DNA from: Ancylostoma caninum
Lineage: Eukaryota; Nematoda; Chromadorea; Rhabditida; Ancylostomatidae
Direction: 5' to 3'
DNA length: 64,000 bases
Assembly (NCBI GenBank): GCA_037903475.1
Contig: JBAJFG010000582.1
Location: 1 to 64,000 of the forward strand
The position numbers were made by a program, and so were the translations under genes. Of the stretch, positions 12,976 through 22,894 are shown piece after piece. The first letter of the stretch is position 1. Every line of letters begins with the position of its first letter. The notes below the pieces were generated by a model. The model was given only the letters and a program-made list of their open reading frames with translations. It made no database searches and had not been told where the DNA came from.

Positions 12976-13665
12976 AAGCATTATTTATAGTGCGTCGGAG
13001 TCCGATTCGCATCGGATGTGGGCTGCGACGGCCGGATACGAAATCGGAACGACGCATAGTGGCTTTGTACGTAGTCCGCAACCACACGTTTTCGCATCAG
13101 CTGTTTTCATCCATGGATTTCGCATGTTTTCATTGCAAATCAAGCGGTTTTTATCAATTTCTGATGTTTCTTTGAAGTTGTTTTTTCTTATACACGCAGT
13201 AAGGATCAATATAATGTTTGTCTAGCTATGAATTACGTGATTATAAGTTGAAAACAAAAGATAATCCCAAAACAGAGCTGTATAGTGTATTGCCTTCTTT
13301 TGGAATTTGCTCTATGCAAAGCTATTTGTGAACACACTAATTCCAAATCTTGGCAAATCACCTACACAACTTTTACTCTCATGAAGGAAGAAAAACAAAA
13401 GAAAATAACGAAACTGGGGAGAAAACGGCTGAAAAATCCGCCCCACGAGGTCCTATCGATTGATGCATCGGAGTCCGACGTCGGATCGGAACCACTAGTG
13501 GCTCTGATGCGACGTCGGACTCTGAAACCAATTCGGAGGGAAATCGTCCGATGGAGTAAAAACAGGCGTCGTCGTCGGACTCCGATGCGTCGGATTCCGA
13601 CGAAGATCGATACGTACCTTTTGTTATCCGACGGGATCGGATTCCGACACATTATAAATAACGCT
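12976..13665. mobile_element. TIR element with TCCGA-rich subterminal repeats
   Basis: The first ~40 bases (agcattatttatagtgcgtc, then ggagtccgattcg) are the imperfect reverse complement of the last ~40 (reading inward agcgttatttataatgtgtc). Both subterminal regions are packed with CGGAGTCCGA/TCGGATTCCGA words, especially 13460-13640. The element sits inside TACACA repeats, which continue on both sides, so it probably inserted into a microsatellite. Confidence 0.7.
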
Positions 13666-13760
13666 ATACACACATACACATACACATACACACACGTACA
13701 TACACACACATACACACGTACACACACACACATACATACACACATATACACACACCAGGT
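13666..13760 (+). repeat. TACACA/CA microsatellite
   Basis: Imperfect run of ACACATAC, CACACG and CACACA words. A similar run at 12601-12650 and a short one at 12950-12975 lie on the outer sides of the two adjacent TIR elements. Confidence 0.85.
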
Positions 13761-14014
13761 TGTCACAGCCCACAGTCGATATGTACCGATGCCACAATCG
13801 CAGACATAGGCGACGGCCGTACACCAAAGTCTAGTAAAGTTGGCGAACTAACATCCCCGACATCGACGGCCGCAGCGACACCCCGCTCACAATCGATACG
13901 CGCCGGTATCGCAGTCGCCTGCGACGCATATTGCTACGCTTCATCTGGAGTGTAGCGCCGATTTCACACCACTGACGTCCTTTTCTTAACAGAACGTCAA
14001 CTTTCTCCTGCCCC

Positions 14015-17000
14015 TTACTCGTCTGCATCAATCACTAGCTGCCGTGGAAACTCTCGGACTGGCCTTCCTATTCCCATTCGCCAGTAACATTACCTCATGC
14101 AATAAATGAACTTGCTCAGCTGAAGAAAAATCTTATGAGTTGCAAAACTCAAGAAACTCACAGAGCAGCGTTGAAAACACAGCAGCAGCACGTTTCTTCG
14201 ACGTCGTAGAATGCGGGATCAAAGTCGACAACGGGATGGGTCTGTTTGCGCCTCTTGCTGCACTAAAAATACGGCCGCGAACTCAAGAGGATAGTATCCA
14301 GAGAGGTTTCACTGTGAAGAAATGATGTACATACTCCATTAAAAGGCGACTTTCCTCTGATCTTATCTTCTCCTGCAACGACGGAGATAGCGAAAGTAGT
14401 CTAAAGATCAAGTGAAACTGGGTGTAGAACAGGGCGCAAGAATGATACTTGGAAGACTAGTTTGACAACCAACCTTCCAGAAGCATTTAACGTCGATAAC
14501 TGCGAGACATCTCCCAGCTGAATGGGATCGTATAGCTGTACCGATGAGGGACGGCCTTCTAAACACATACGTACACATCCTGTTTGAATACTCCTAGAGA
14601 GTCCTGAAACATACCCATGCCATCAGTTCCTTGAGTCATTCGACGCGCCTGCTCCAAAACAGAACTGCGAGATTCTCTGTAACGATCATACTCTGGCAGC
14701 GTCACATCTGCTGCAAGCGGTAGTGAATCCACAGGGAACCCAGGTGTTGCTAGGTCAGCAGGCAAAGAACGCTGCAAAGAAAACTGCGTAAAACATCGTC
14801 CCACGCAAATAACTGAAAATGTAAAACTTACGTAGCGTCTTTCTAGCACGTCACCCTGACCAACTTCAGCAGTCATGACCTGCTGCCTGAAAAATACTCC
14901 TACGAGACGCAAAAATATCATAAACACAAGCAAGAGATGGGGCAGAACATCTCGTTGAGATATACGATTCTTTTTATGCCTGAACAGCAGCTAGCTGCCG
15001 CTAGAAGCTAGAAACATGACTTGTTGGTAAGCTCTCAAAAGTCTGGCTTTTCGAGAAAAGTAGCTGTTTCTCCGCACACCCCTACCTGCTACAATTGTTC
15101 ACAATTGCACTATTAGCTACTGGAAAGAAAAGAAAAAAAAACAATGAATAAAATCTGCTTGAATTGTTCTAAGAATATGAAGAGCATACCTATGAGGTGT
15201 TTCCACTAACGTCACTCTGCCCGGTGTCAAAGGATCAGAGGAGGCCTAGACGAATGAACTGTGAAAACGAAGAAGTAGGATAATATCTGGAAGATGGAGA
15301 ACGTCCAAACCTCTTCAGCGCGTCTACTTCTTTGTTCATTACCATCAGAAGAAGACTCTTTTGTACGCGCAGCCTCAGTCCGGACTCTGAACATTAAGTA
15401 AGGATTTCCAATAAAATGAACATTAAGTAAAGATTTTCAATAAAACAAAACTCTGCTGGAGTTCAATAATATCTAGAGAATGGAAGCATTGGTGCCCAAT
15501 GCAAATAATCTAAAACCAATTAGTAGTAATACCCAGGTGCCGTAGATGGTAATAATATACTTCTGCTACTTCAAGTTTACTTCCAGAAAAACTTTCACTA
15601 TGAGTTCGGCATAGAAAAATACCATTATCAAAGTTAAATACGAAGCAAAACTGCTTCAAATGAACGGTTTACACAACTGCACAAAACAACATAATTATAG
15701 ACATTAACCGAGACTAGAAAAGTTGACGGAATGCATCTGAGACACTACGCAACATTTCTTCGAGCTGTGATTCCATTAGAACATGCTGAGACACATACAC
15801 GTGGTTGTCTAGAAAAATTCAGTTTTAGAACAAACCTCTCAGGAGTCTCTTTCAAATACGCGATTCCAGGAACTATCTCGTATTCCGAGCCCTGTCATGC
15901 AACAAAAATATTTAGTGAAATAATGACAGGTAAAAATACAGTGTTTTTCCGGGAGTAAACATCACGCGCGATCTGATCCATTCCAATAGATCAAATTCTC
16001 AGTCGAAAGACCACGTGAGAGCGGAGGTTTCAGCAATTCGCACGTAGCCTTTGTACTGGGTCCGCAATTGCACCGATCTTTACTCCCGGAAAAACACCCT
16101 GTAGCATGGTAGAACCACTCTATATATGGCATCTGTCACGGAGTAAACATCGGTGCAATTGCGGACCCAGTACAAAGGCTATGTACGTGCGAGCTGCTAA
16201 AAACGTAGCCTTTCAACGGAGAATTTGATTTATTGGAATGGATCTGCTCGCGCGCGATGTTTACTCCGAGATAAATGCCATGTATCATATAAAGTTAGCC
16301 AACCTCTTTCGAAGACTTCTCGCTGCCAGAATACCGCCAGAGCTTTGACTCTGGCCCTCGATCAACTGGGTCGAAAAGATTTTCACTGAGAGCCTGCTCA
16401 TAGGTCAGGTTATCGAAGAATCTGCTGCGATACAATTCGACGCATTCTTGAGGGAACCCTGTCGAGAAAAGCGTTAACAAACTATTGCCAAGGACTCCTT
16501 AGAACAGTAAGAGACCCACGGTTTCCAGCGTATGCAGGGTAAGGCAGCAGTAGCTCCCGCAGAGTCGAGTGTTTATCGAATGTCATGCCTGCCCGTAACT
16601 CATCTTTTGTTTTCAATAATGAAGAATAATCAGTTTGCATCTTCTTTATTGACTCCTTAAGGGAAGCCACATTAACAGCATCAACTTCATACCCAATACT
16701 CAGAATCACCTTCGAGGTCTGTAGAGGTTTGCACGAGTAACTCACGTAAGAAATGAACAATCCTTGCATATCGAGAGATCGTGGAACTCTTCTCCTCCTC
16801 ATGGGCTGCAGTCCATGGTTGGCATCTTCGTGGACTGGGCTAAGTTCCAGCGAAGGTTTTACCGTACCCTAGGCATATAAAGTATGAAGAGATGAACTGC
16901 AAGCATTTCCATCGCTCACATCACCAGCCGCTGAAGCAACCTCTCTAGTTGCTGCAGGGTCCTCTGGAAGGTTTTGGTCAGCCTCGCTGAGTCGCGGTCT

Positions 17001-20000
17001 TTTAGCCGAAGGCTCTGTTTCGGTCGATAGCTGAGCTTTCACAACCGGTTGCTGAAAAAAATTGTAAGTTATCAGAAACGCTAGAACAACTTGCTGACAA
17101 GCATTTAGCGAGCAAGTTTCTAGCCGCATATGAATGTTGCTCTCCCAAAAGCTTGTTGACCTGTTTTCGCCCGTCCTTGATAGCAGACATCCAAAAGCTT
17201 GCTGGCAAATTGTTCTGTAAAAAAGTATTCGACAGCTTGTTTTGGCTGTCGACAAGTTGGGAGAAAAGGTTGCCGACAACCTGTTATTGGACGGCATGAT
17301 GAAGTCAAGCTTGTCGGCAACGATTTGCATATAAAAAGGTTGTCTGCAAGTTGTTTTGGAGCAAAAATGGGATGATAACTTGTTCTTGGAGTTCTGAGTT
17401 GAACTGAAAGTACAAATCTACAATAACACCAACCTCAACCTGAACAGCATCTTGTTGTGTCACGTCTGCAACTTCGACCACATGCTGGGTTCCTGCCCTG
17501 CTCAATAACATCATGGTTATGGTTTTGAAAACAGACACAACAAAAACGCTCCCGACATTCTGTAGTAGTTTGGATTGGTGTGACCATCATCACATCTGGC
17601 ACCCACGCACGCGCGGCGTCAGACCATTCGCACCCCATATTCTGACGCGAAACAATCGCTGAACACCAAGAAAGCGAGCGTGTTGGGAATCACATGTCAA
17701 AAACTTTTGAAAAAAAAAAAACAAAAACTTTGCGGCATTTCTGCAAGGAATCGGGTACATACAGAGAACTCCAAACGGACGCAGTCAAGAATCAGGACCG
17801 CGGCGCGGCTCTGTTGGGCAGTCACGGGAGCTCAGCATAGTGTGCGCCTGCGTCTCTGTCCAAGAGAGCCGCGCCGCGGTCCCGACTCTTGTCTGCGTCA
17901 GTTTGAGTTCTCTGTATATCATCATGGTTAGCCTCTTTAGAAGATTTCAGCTATCGATAAACATGGAAATGACGCGGAACATGAAATGATTCCGATATAA
18001 CTAATAAGATAACAATATCTCAGAATGAGTTCAACTGATCTATCTGATCTATCTGGGGGGGGGGGCGAGATGGCCTAGTGGTCTAAGGCGCTGCTTTAGA
18101 GCACCATGTTCCCACGGGGTTCCAGGTTCGAATCCCGCCGCCGCCGCCTCCCGTATTCGAGCGACAGGCCGTCGTGACAGGCCGGCTCAGGAAGACCCCA
18201 CGTCACACCCCTATGATCAATGACAACAAATGGTTCTAAGATAAAAGCTACGGCGTCCACGGGAATCGACGCGCACTTTCGGAGCCCGGTTAGTGTGAAA
18301 AATATGCGAGGGTCCTCGATGTTTCTCGAACGGTGGCATCGGGGGGCAAGAATGCGAATCGTTAAGGATCACAACGTAGCCAAGGCGCGCATTGCAACTT
18401 TGAACGTCGGCACGTTGACAGGCCGTTCATGTGAACTGGCAGAAGCACTACAGCGTCGTCGAATTGACTTGTGCGCAGTGCAAGAAACGAGATGGTCTGG
18501 TAGCAAGTCAAAGGAGATAGGTCATGGCTTCAAAGTAGTCTACAACGGCAGTCCGAAGACCAGGAACGGTGTGGGTATAGTCGTCTCTCAACGCTTCCGT
18601 GACTCGATAGCCGAGGTGCAGCGTTTCGATGACCGCCTCATGAAGGTCGTCATCATCACCGCAAATCAACGTCTTCACTTCTTCTCGGCGTACGCACCAC
18701 AGACAGGCTGTTGTGACCAGGTCAAAGATGAATTCTGGATGTTGCTTGACGAGAAAACCGCGGAAGTACCACAAGAAGACACAATCGTCGTCGCAGGAGA
18801 TCTAAATGGCCACGTAGGAGTGGCAAAGGACGGTTACAGATGCCATGGAGGCTTTGGCTACGGGACACGGAATGAAGATGGTGAGCGCATCCTGGAATAT
18901 GCTGACTCTCACAACCTCGTCATAATCAATACAAAGTTCCGAAAGCGTCCTTCTCACCTCGTCTCCTTCTACAGTGGCAACGTGAAGACCCAGATCGACT
19001 TCGTTCTCGTACGACATCGCGATCAAAAGCTAATTACCGATGCAAAGGTTGTACCCTACGAGACCGTGGCCACGCAACATCGTCCGCTTATCTGCAGCAT
19101 GAAAATCATGCCGCCAAGGAGGATGCGTGACGAACGGTGCGGACCGGCACGAATCAAGTGGTGGCGGTTGAAGGAGAAGGAAGCCACAGTAACTTCCGCC
19201 ATCAAGTTGCCACCGGTCACAACCGTCGACGAGACCTGGAGGAACGCAACCCGAGCCATTGTAGAAGTGGCACGTTCAGAACTTGGCACGACCAAACCAG
19301 GTCGCCGGAGAATTGACAGACTGGCGTGGCTATGGACGGATGAAGTAAAAGTGAAGGTGCGCGAAAAGAAACGTCTCTACCACGTATTCCTCGGTAACAA
19401 GACGGATAATAACTGGCAGAAGTATCTAGAAGCGAAGAAATCAGCAAAGAAGGCTGTGGCTGCCACGAAGGCTGAGCACTACGACAACGTTAGCAAGAAG
19501 CTAGATGAGAAAGATGGCGGGGAACGCCTCATCTACCGACTGGCGAGGTCTCGCCAGCGGCAGACCGAAGACGTCGAAAAGTTCTACGGAGTTAACGACG
19601 AACACGGTCATCTCATATCAGACCGCAGGAAGGCAACGAAGAGGTGGTGTGACTACTTCGAGAAGATCTCCACGGAAGAATTCAGCCATCCACCCATTCC
19701 ACAATTACCGCCAACTTACGGTCCCATTCAGCCGATCACCTTGGATGAAACCATGGCTGCGCTAAAGCGGATGAAACCAGGAAAAGCGACGGGTCCTGAT
19801 GACGTAGCGACGGAACTATGGAAGTCGAGACACTGGAACTCAGCTGAATGGCTGACGTCGTTCTTCAACCAGATCATCGCAGAGAAGAAGACCCCTGTGG
19901 ATTGGCAGAAGAGTATCACAATCCCGATCTGGAAGAGGAAAGGCAACCCTGCGGATTGCTCAAACTATCGGCCAATACGTCTACTGTCTCACAGTATGAA

Positions 20001-22894
20001 GATATTCGAACGCATCATCGACCGCCGAATACGCGACATCATCCGAGTTACCGCGAACCAGTGTGGATTCGTAGCCAACTGCGGAACTACGGATGCAATT
20101 CATGCGGCTCGACTGATGATCGAGAAACATCGAGAGAAGCAGAAACCACTGCATCTAGCATTCCTCGATCTGGAGAAAGCCTTCGATCGCGTGCCACATG
20201 AAGTCATCTGGTACGCGCTGTGGTGGCACGGCATTCCAGAGGAGCTCATCGAGTGGGTTAGGATTCTCTACGCGGACCCGAGGAGTCGAGTGCAGGCGGC
20301 GGCGGGCACGTCAGCGGAATTTCCCATCTCCGTAGGTGTACATCAAGGATCAGCCCTCTCACCGCTTCTCTTCATCGTCGTCATGGACGCTGTTACGAGA
20401 GACCTCCAGAGACCGATGCCATGGACTCTGCTGTACGCAGACGACGTCATGCTCGCATCTGAACAAAAGGAGGACCTTGAACGACAGACACAGGCCTGGA
20501 GCGAACGTCTAGCGCGGTTCGGTCTTCGGCTCAATGTCAAAAAGACTGAGTATATGACGACAGATATGAATGAGCCCGCCACCATTCAGGTTGACGGCAA
20601 TGATCTTCCGAAAACCGACTACTTCAAGTACCTCGGCTCAACACTCTCAGCCGATGGCAGCCTAGCCCATGAAGTCGTCAGTCGCGTCAACGCTGCATGG
20701 CTGAAGTGGCGCTCATTGACGGGAGTGCTGTGCGACAAGAACATCCCGGATCGCTTCAAGTCGAAGGTGTATCGAGCAGTTGTTAGACCCGTCGCACTGT
20801 ATGGTGCAGAATGCTGGCCGGCCACCAAGGAAGTGGAACGCCGCCTGGGTGTAATGGAGATGAAGATGTTACGATGGATGGCTGGTATCACGCGTGTAGA
20901 CCGCATACGCAATGAAAAGATCCGAGAGCGGTTCGGCATCGCCACGATTGCTGACAAGCTCCGCGAAACCCGCATGAGATGGTACGGCCACGTACTGCGC
21001 GCCAACAAAGACACCGTCTGCAAAGTAGGCCTCGATCTCAAAGTACCAGGAAAGCGACCAAAAGGACGGCCGAAGCAACGGTGGCTTGACACACTGCATG
21101 CGGATCTGAAGCATGTGGGCGCCCACCCAGACCAGGCTCACGATAGAGCTAAATGGCGTCAGAAGATCAGAAAAGCGGACCCCGCCAACGAACGGGACAA
21201 ACGCTAAAGAAGAAGAAGAAGAAGAAGAAGAAGAGTTCAATTGATCTATCTCGAACCGTAGTAACATCTGACGTCAGTTATGCTCTAGTGGAGCGTAATG
21301 AATCGGCTCAACTCTGGTCGTCGTCGCTAGAAAACCGGGGTGACTCGAAGGAAGATACAAAGAAATAGAAAGGTGCCCTCCCTCTTCTGAATATATGCAC
21401 GAACCATCGACCAGAACTGTGCATAGGCAGCTTACGCATGGCTGAACAACGGTAAGACCTTTCTTGATTTGCTTTGAAGATATAAGAACCGATAATAACC
21501 GTAGCGGAACTGCTCGGTGTAGCGCTGTTTCACAGGCAACCAAGCATTGGCTTCGAATGTGCCACGTCCTGTAGTCGTCAGTACTGTGAATACAGAGCGC
21601 GTACTCGACCGATAGAGCACGTTGTCGCGAACGTGTTGACAAAATCAACTGCCATATTGCCAACTCGTGTTTGGAAGCTGTCACTTACATGAAACTTTCT
21701 CTGTCCATATTTTGAAATGCTTCAGGTGGTGGGAACGGTGGCAACTCTTCGTTCAGCAAAATAGGATCCAATGCTGGTTCCTAGAAGTGTCACCACTTAG
21801 AACAGTATCAGAAGAACAGGTCAGCGCCCATACCTTGCGATGATCGGAGACGTTCTGGACAGATTCCTTAGAACTCTTAGAGCTCTGAGAACGCTGATCG
21901 TTCCAATCGATGCTAAAGAGATAAAAACAACATGCACCGTGTACACAGAGGAAACGAAATAAACTCACAAGCGCTCTTTACTGAAATCAATTGGCGCCTG
22001 AATCTCCTCATCGTGGAACAGGTCCTGTCGTCGCCAAATGAGAGGTTCAGTTTCGGGCATGGTGATGTCAGAGCGACGAGCAAGTCCAACAAACCTGCTT
22101 TCCTAAACACTAGATAGAAGGGTTTTTGTGATTTACATACACACATACCAGTGGCGGGCGCAGAAAATGGGCGGGAGGGGGCGTGGGAAAAAAGTGGGGT
22201 CTCCGCCGTTTTGGGGATCCAGACGGAAAATAATATTAATAAAAATGCTAATTATAATAGTAAATAATTAATAAAAACTATATTAAGAATGATACTAAAA
22301 ATAAACAAGTAAAAATAAACTAATACAAGATTTTTATATGTATGGTAAATTGATTTCGAACCCCCGCCCCCCCCCCCCTGCGTCCGCCACTGACACATAC
22401 ATAAATACCACAACTGAACCCACCGGGGGTTCGCTAATGTCAATATCTCCAGTATTGAGCTCAATTGTTATCTTAGAACGACGGCGCTTCTTCCCCGTAG
22501 ATTCGCTAAACAACTAGCACGTCATCAAAATGTTGTAAAATTAAAATTCTTGTTCGTTTATACTGAAATCATTAAGTATAATAGTTCCGAAAATCTGTCC
22601 AGTGTGCTGTCAAATCAACAATGGCAAACCCTTTGATAAGATGTTGGCTAAGAAGTTCCTCCATTGGCAACCTTCTGCAAGCTTCGTAGGCAGAACGCGT
22701 GTCGACTGCAAATAATTCACTTGACTGACTTGTCAAAGGAATGGACAAATTAATCACCTTCAAAGAGAGTGACCTGGCGGTCAAATATAAGTACAGTGCC
22801 ATATATTAGTTGTCCAAGAAGGTACAAGGAAAATTTCGAGGTTAGCTCAGCTTCAGAGTACTTTCCAGTAGGCGCAAACTTCAGGATTTGGCGA
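14015..22894 (-). CDS. Cohesin alpha-kleisin (SCC1/REC8/COH family), 5' end missing
   Basis: Nineteen exons, all phases consistent, 5' to 3': 22894-22758, 22705-22620, 22513-22424, 22102-21969, 21912-21834, 21780-21689, 17497-17440, 17051-16920, 16868-16520, 16458-16304, 15891-15836, 15386-15311, 15245-15190, 14886-14832, 14771-14571, 14517-14474, 14262-14162, 14119-14094, 14050-14015 (stop TAA). That gives about 653 residues. The N-terminal kleisin domain is seen in LYLLGQLIYGTVLIFDRQ followed by LFEVDTRSAYEACRRL, the family's 'hLLLGvvrIy.rk...L..D...A' helix pair. The C-terminal winged helix is seen in TTSKKRAAAVFSTLL then HEFPRQLVID. The middle is acidic, Ser- and Pro-rich, as in other kleisins. 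About 40 N-terminal residues (the usual start, MFY...) are not resolved. The sequence is divergent, so a meiotic REC-8/COH-3/4 type is possible, but I cannot choose between paralogues. Confidence 0.82.
15937..16103. mobile_element. MITE family 3, copy a (kleisin intron)
   Basis: Terminal inverted repeats read TACAGTGTTTTTCCGGGAGT inward from the left and TACAGGGTGTTTTTCCGGGA from the right. About 167 bp, TA at both edges, no coding. The body is nearly identical to 30009-30175, so the family was active recently. Confidence 0.88.
16135..16272. mobile_element. MITE family 3, copy b, inverted and diverged
   Basis: The same body as the element 32 bases to its left but in opposite orientation: it opens CGGAGTAAACATCGGTGCAA and closes CGATGTTTACTCCG. 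The outer TACAG and TTTTTCC parts of the terminal repeats are missing or degenerate. The adjacent opposite copies form a large potential hairpin in the kleisin intron 15892-16303. Confidence 0.78.
17060..17400 (-). repeat. Dispersed repeat with ACAAGTTGTCG-like words (kleisin intron)
   Basis: Most of the intron 17052-17439 consists of recurring 'aagcttgttgac', 'gacaagttg' and 'caagttgttttgg' words. The same sequence type, including 'ggttctga' at the end, occurs at 24380-24612. No terminal structure is visible. Confidence 0.6.
17760..17916. mobile_element. Palindromic MITE, family 2, copy a (kleisin intron)
   Basis: Ends TACAGAGAACTCCAAACGGA and, reading inward from the right, TACAGAGAACTCAAACTGAC. 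Inner arms with GGACCGCGGCGCGGCTCT are complementary. TA edges. Related to the better preserved 26395-26596. Confidence 0.85.
18027..18045 (+). repeat. Left target-site duplication of the RTE element
   Basis: The 19-base word gagttcaactgatctatct is repeated, with one C-to-T difference, at 21233-21251 directly after the (GAA)n tail. This brackets the retrotransposon at 18046-21232 and places the tRNA-like module inside the inserted unit. Confidence 0.88.
18063..18150 (+). promoter_or_regulatory. tRNA-Leu-like module, likely internal Pol III promoter of the RTE element
   Basis: The string resembles a class II tRNA: an A-box-like TGGCCTAGTGGTC near the start, 'taaggcgctgctttagagcac' in the D/anticodon region, a variable arm 'ttcccacgggg', and a perfect B-box GGTTCGAATCC. 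It is close to nematode tRNA-Leu in the D-arm and anticodon-stem words. The acceptor and T stems pair poorly, and the anticodon loop would read AGA, so I do not think it is a functional tRNA. It lies inside the element's target-site duplications. Alternative: an old tRNA pseudogene that happened to be the insertion site, but the left repeat lies outside it, which argues against that. Confidence 0.75.
18220..21207 (+). CDS. RTE retrotransposon polyprotein (AP-endonuclease + reverse transcriptase)
   Basis: 995 residues, uninterrupted. The N-terminal AP-endonuclease-like domain nicks the target: LNVGTL near residue 60, VQETRW at 87-92 (catalytic Glu 89), AGDLNGH at 192-198, TQHRP at 285-289. The reverse transcriptase domain has FLDLEKAFDRV at 648-658 (catalytic Asp), HQGSALSPLLF near 708 and YADD at 739-742 (catalytic Asp pair). 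The C-terminal tail after the thumb is basic, with GKRPKGRPKQRW. Reverse transcription is target-primed from the nicked DNA. All key residues are present and there is no stop or frameshift, so it may be active. The start ATG at 18220 is the first in frame after the leader. Clade RTE is my call from the domain order and sequence; it could be another endonuclease-type LINE. Confidence 0.92.
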   Translation: MTTNGSKIKATASTGIDAHFRSPVSVKNMRGSSMFLERWHRGARMRIVKDHNVAKARIATLNVGTLTGRSCELAEALQRRRIDLCAVQETRWSGSKSKEIGHGFKVVYNGSPKTRNGVGIVVSQRFRDSIAEVQRFDDRLMKVVIITANQRLHFFSAYAPQTGCCDQVKDEFWMLLDEKTAEVPQEDTIVVAGDLNGHVGVAKDGYRCHGGFGYGTRNEDGERILEYADSHNLVIINTKFRKRPSHLVSFYSGNVKTQIDFVLVRHRDQKLITDAKVVPYETVATQHRPLICSMKIMPPRRMRDERCGPARIKWWRLKEKEATVTSAIKLPPVTTVDETWRNATRAIVEVARSELGTTKPGRRRIDRLAWLWTDEVKVKVREKKRLYHVFLGNKTDNNWQKYLEAKKSAKKAVAATKAEHYDNVSKKLDEKDGGERLIYRLARSRQRQTEDVEKFYGVNDEHGHLISDRRKATKRWCDYFEKISTEEFSHPPIPQLPPTYGPIQPITLDETMAALKRMKPGKATGPDDVATELWKSRHWNSAEWLTSFFNQIIAEKKTPVDWQKSITIPIWKRKGNPADCSNYRPIRLLSHSMKIFERIIDRRIRDIIRVTANQCGFVANCGTTDAIHAARLMIEKHREKQKPLHLAFLDLEKAFDRVPHEVIWYALWWHGIPEELIEWVRILYADPRSRVQAAAGTSAEFPISVGVHQGSALSPLLFIVVMDAVTRDLQRPMPWTLLYADDVMLASEQKEDLERQTQAWSERLARFGLRLNVKKTEYMTTDMNEPATIQVDGNDLPKTDYFKYLGSTLSADGSLAHEVVSRVNAAWLKWRSLTGVLCDKNIPDRFKSKVYRAVVRPVALYGAECWPATKEVERRLGVMEMKMLRWMAGITRVDRIRNEKIRERFGIATIADKLRETRMRWYGHVLRANKDTVCKVGLDLKVPGKRPKGRPKQRWLDTLHADLKHVGAHPDQAHDRAKWRQKIRKADPANERDKR
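21208..21232 (+). repeat. (GAA)n 3' tail of the RTE element
   Basis: About eight GAA units follow the stop codon directly. Simple-repeat tails are typical of RTE elements. Confidence 0.9.
22149..22392. mobile_element. hAT-like MITE with 8-bp target duplication
   Basis: Terminal inverted repeats CAGTGGCGGGCGCAG (left) and CAGTGGCGGACGCAG (right, reading inward). Exact 8-bp direct repeats ACACATAC lie immediately outside at 22141-22148 and 22393-22400. Eight-base duplications and CAGTGGCGG ends are the hAT signature. The centre is AT-rich and non-coding. It sits in the kleisin intron 22103-22423. A 5' end of the same family is at 34954. Confidence 0.9.

Larger units (their letters stand above)
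11181..14014. other. Convergent intergenic region between capg-1 and the kleisin
   Basis: Shared 3' region of two tail-to-tail genes. For capg-1 the first canonical AATAAA I see is at about 11764; nearer variants may serve. The first 1.4 kb is AT-rich with no recognisable gene. The rest holds two inverted-repeat elements (12648-12950 and 12976-13665) embedded in TACACA-type microsatellite sequence. Confidence 0.6.
18046..21232 (+). mobile_element. RTE-type non-LTR retrotransposon, apparently intact
   Basis: The unit is bounded by 19-bp direct repeats (one mismatch), ends in a (GAA)n tail, and has a single 995-residue open frame with endonuclease and reverse transcriptase. It lies antisense in the 4.2-kb kleisin intron between exons 21780-21689 and 17497-17440. 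Its first part is an 11-base G run followed by a tRNA-like module (18063-18150), then about 70 bases of leader. The stop codon abuts the tail, so there is effectively no 3' UTR. Near-perfect flanking repeats and an open frame indicate recent insertion. Confidence 0.92.

Noticed and set aside
16710..16745. 36-nt intron in the kleisin
   Set aside because: The segment is in frame without stops and too short for a usual intron; kept as part of exon 16868-16520.
18063..18150. Functional tRNA gene
   Set aside because: Acceptor and T stems pair poorly, and the block is inside a retrotransposon's target duplications; treated as a tRNA-like promoter module.
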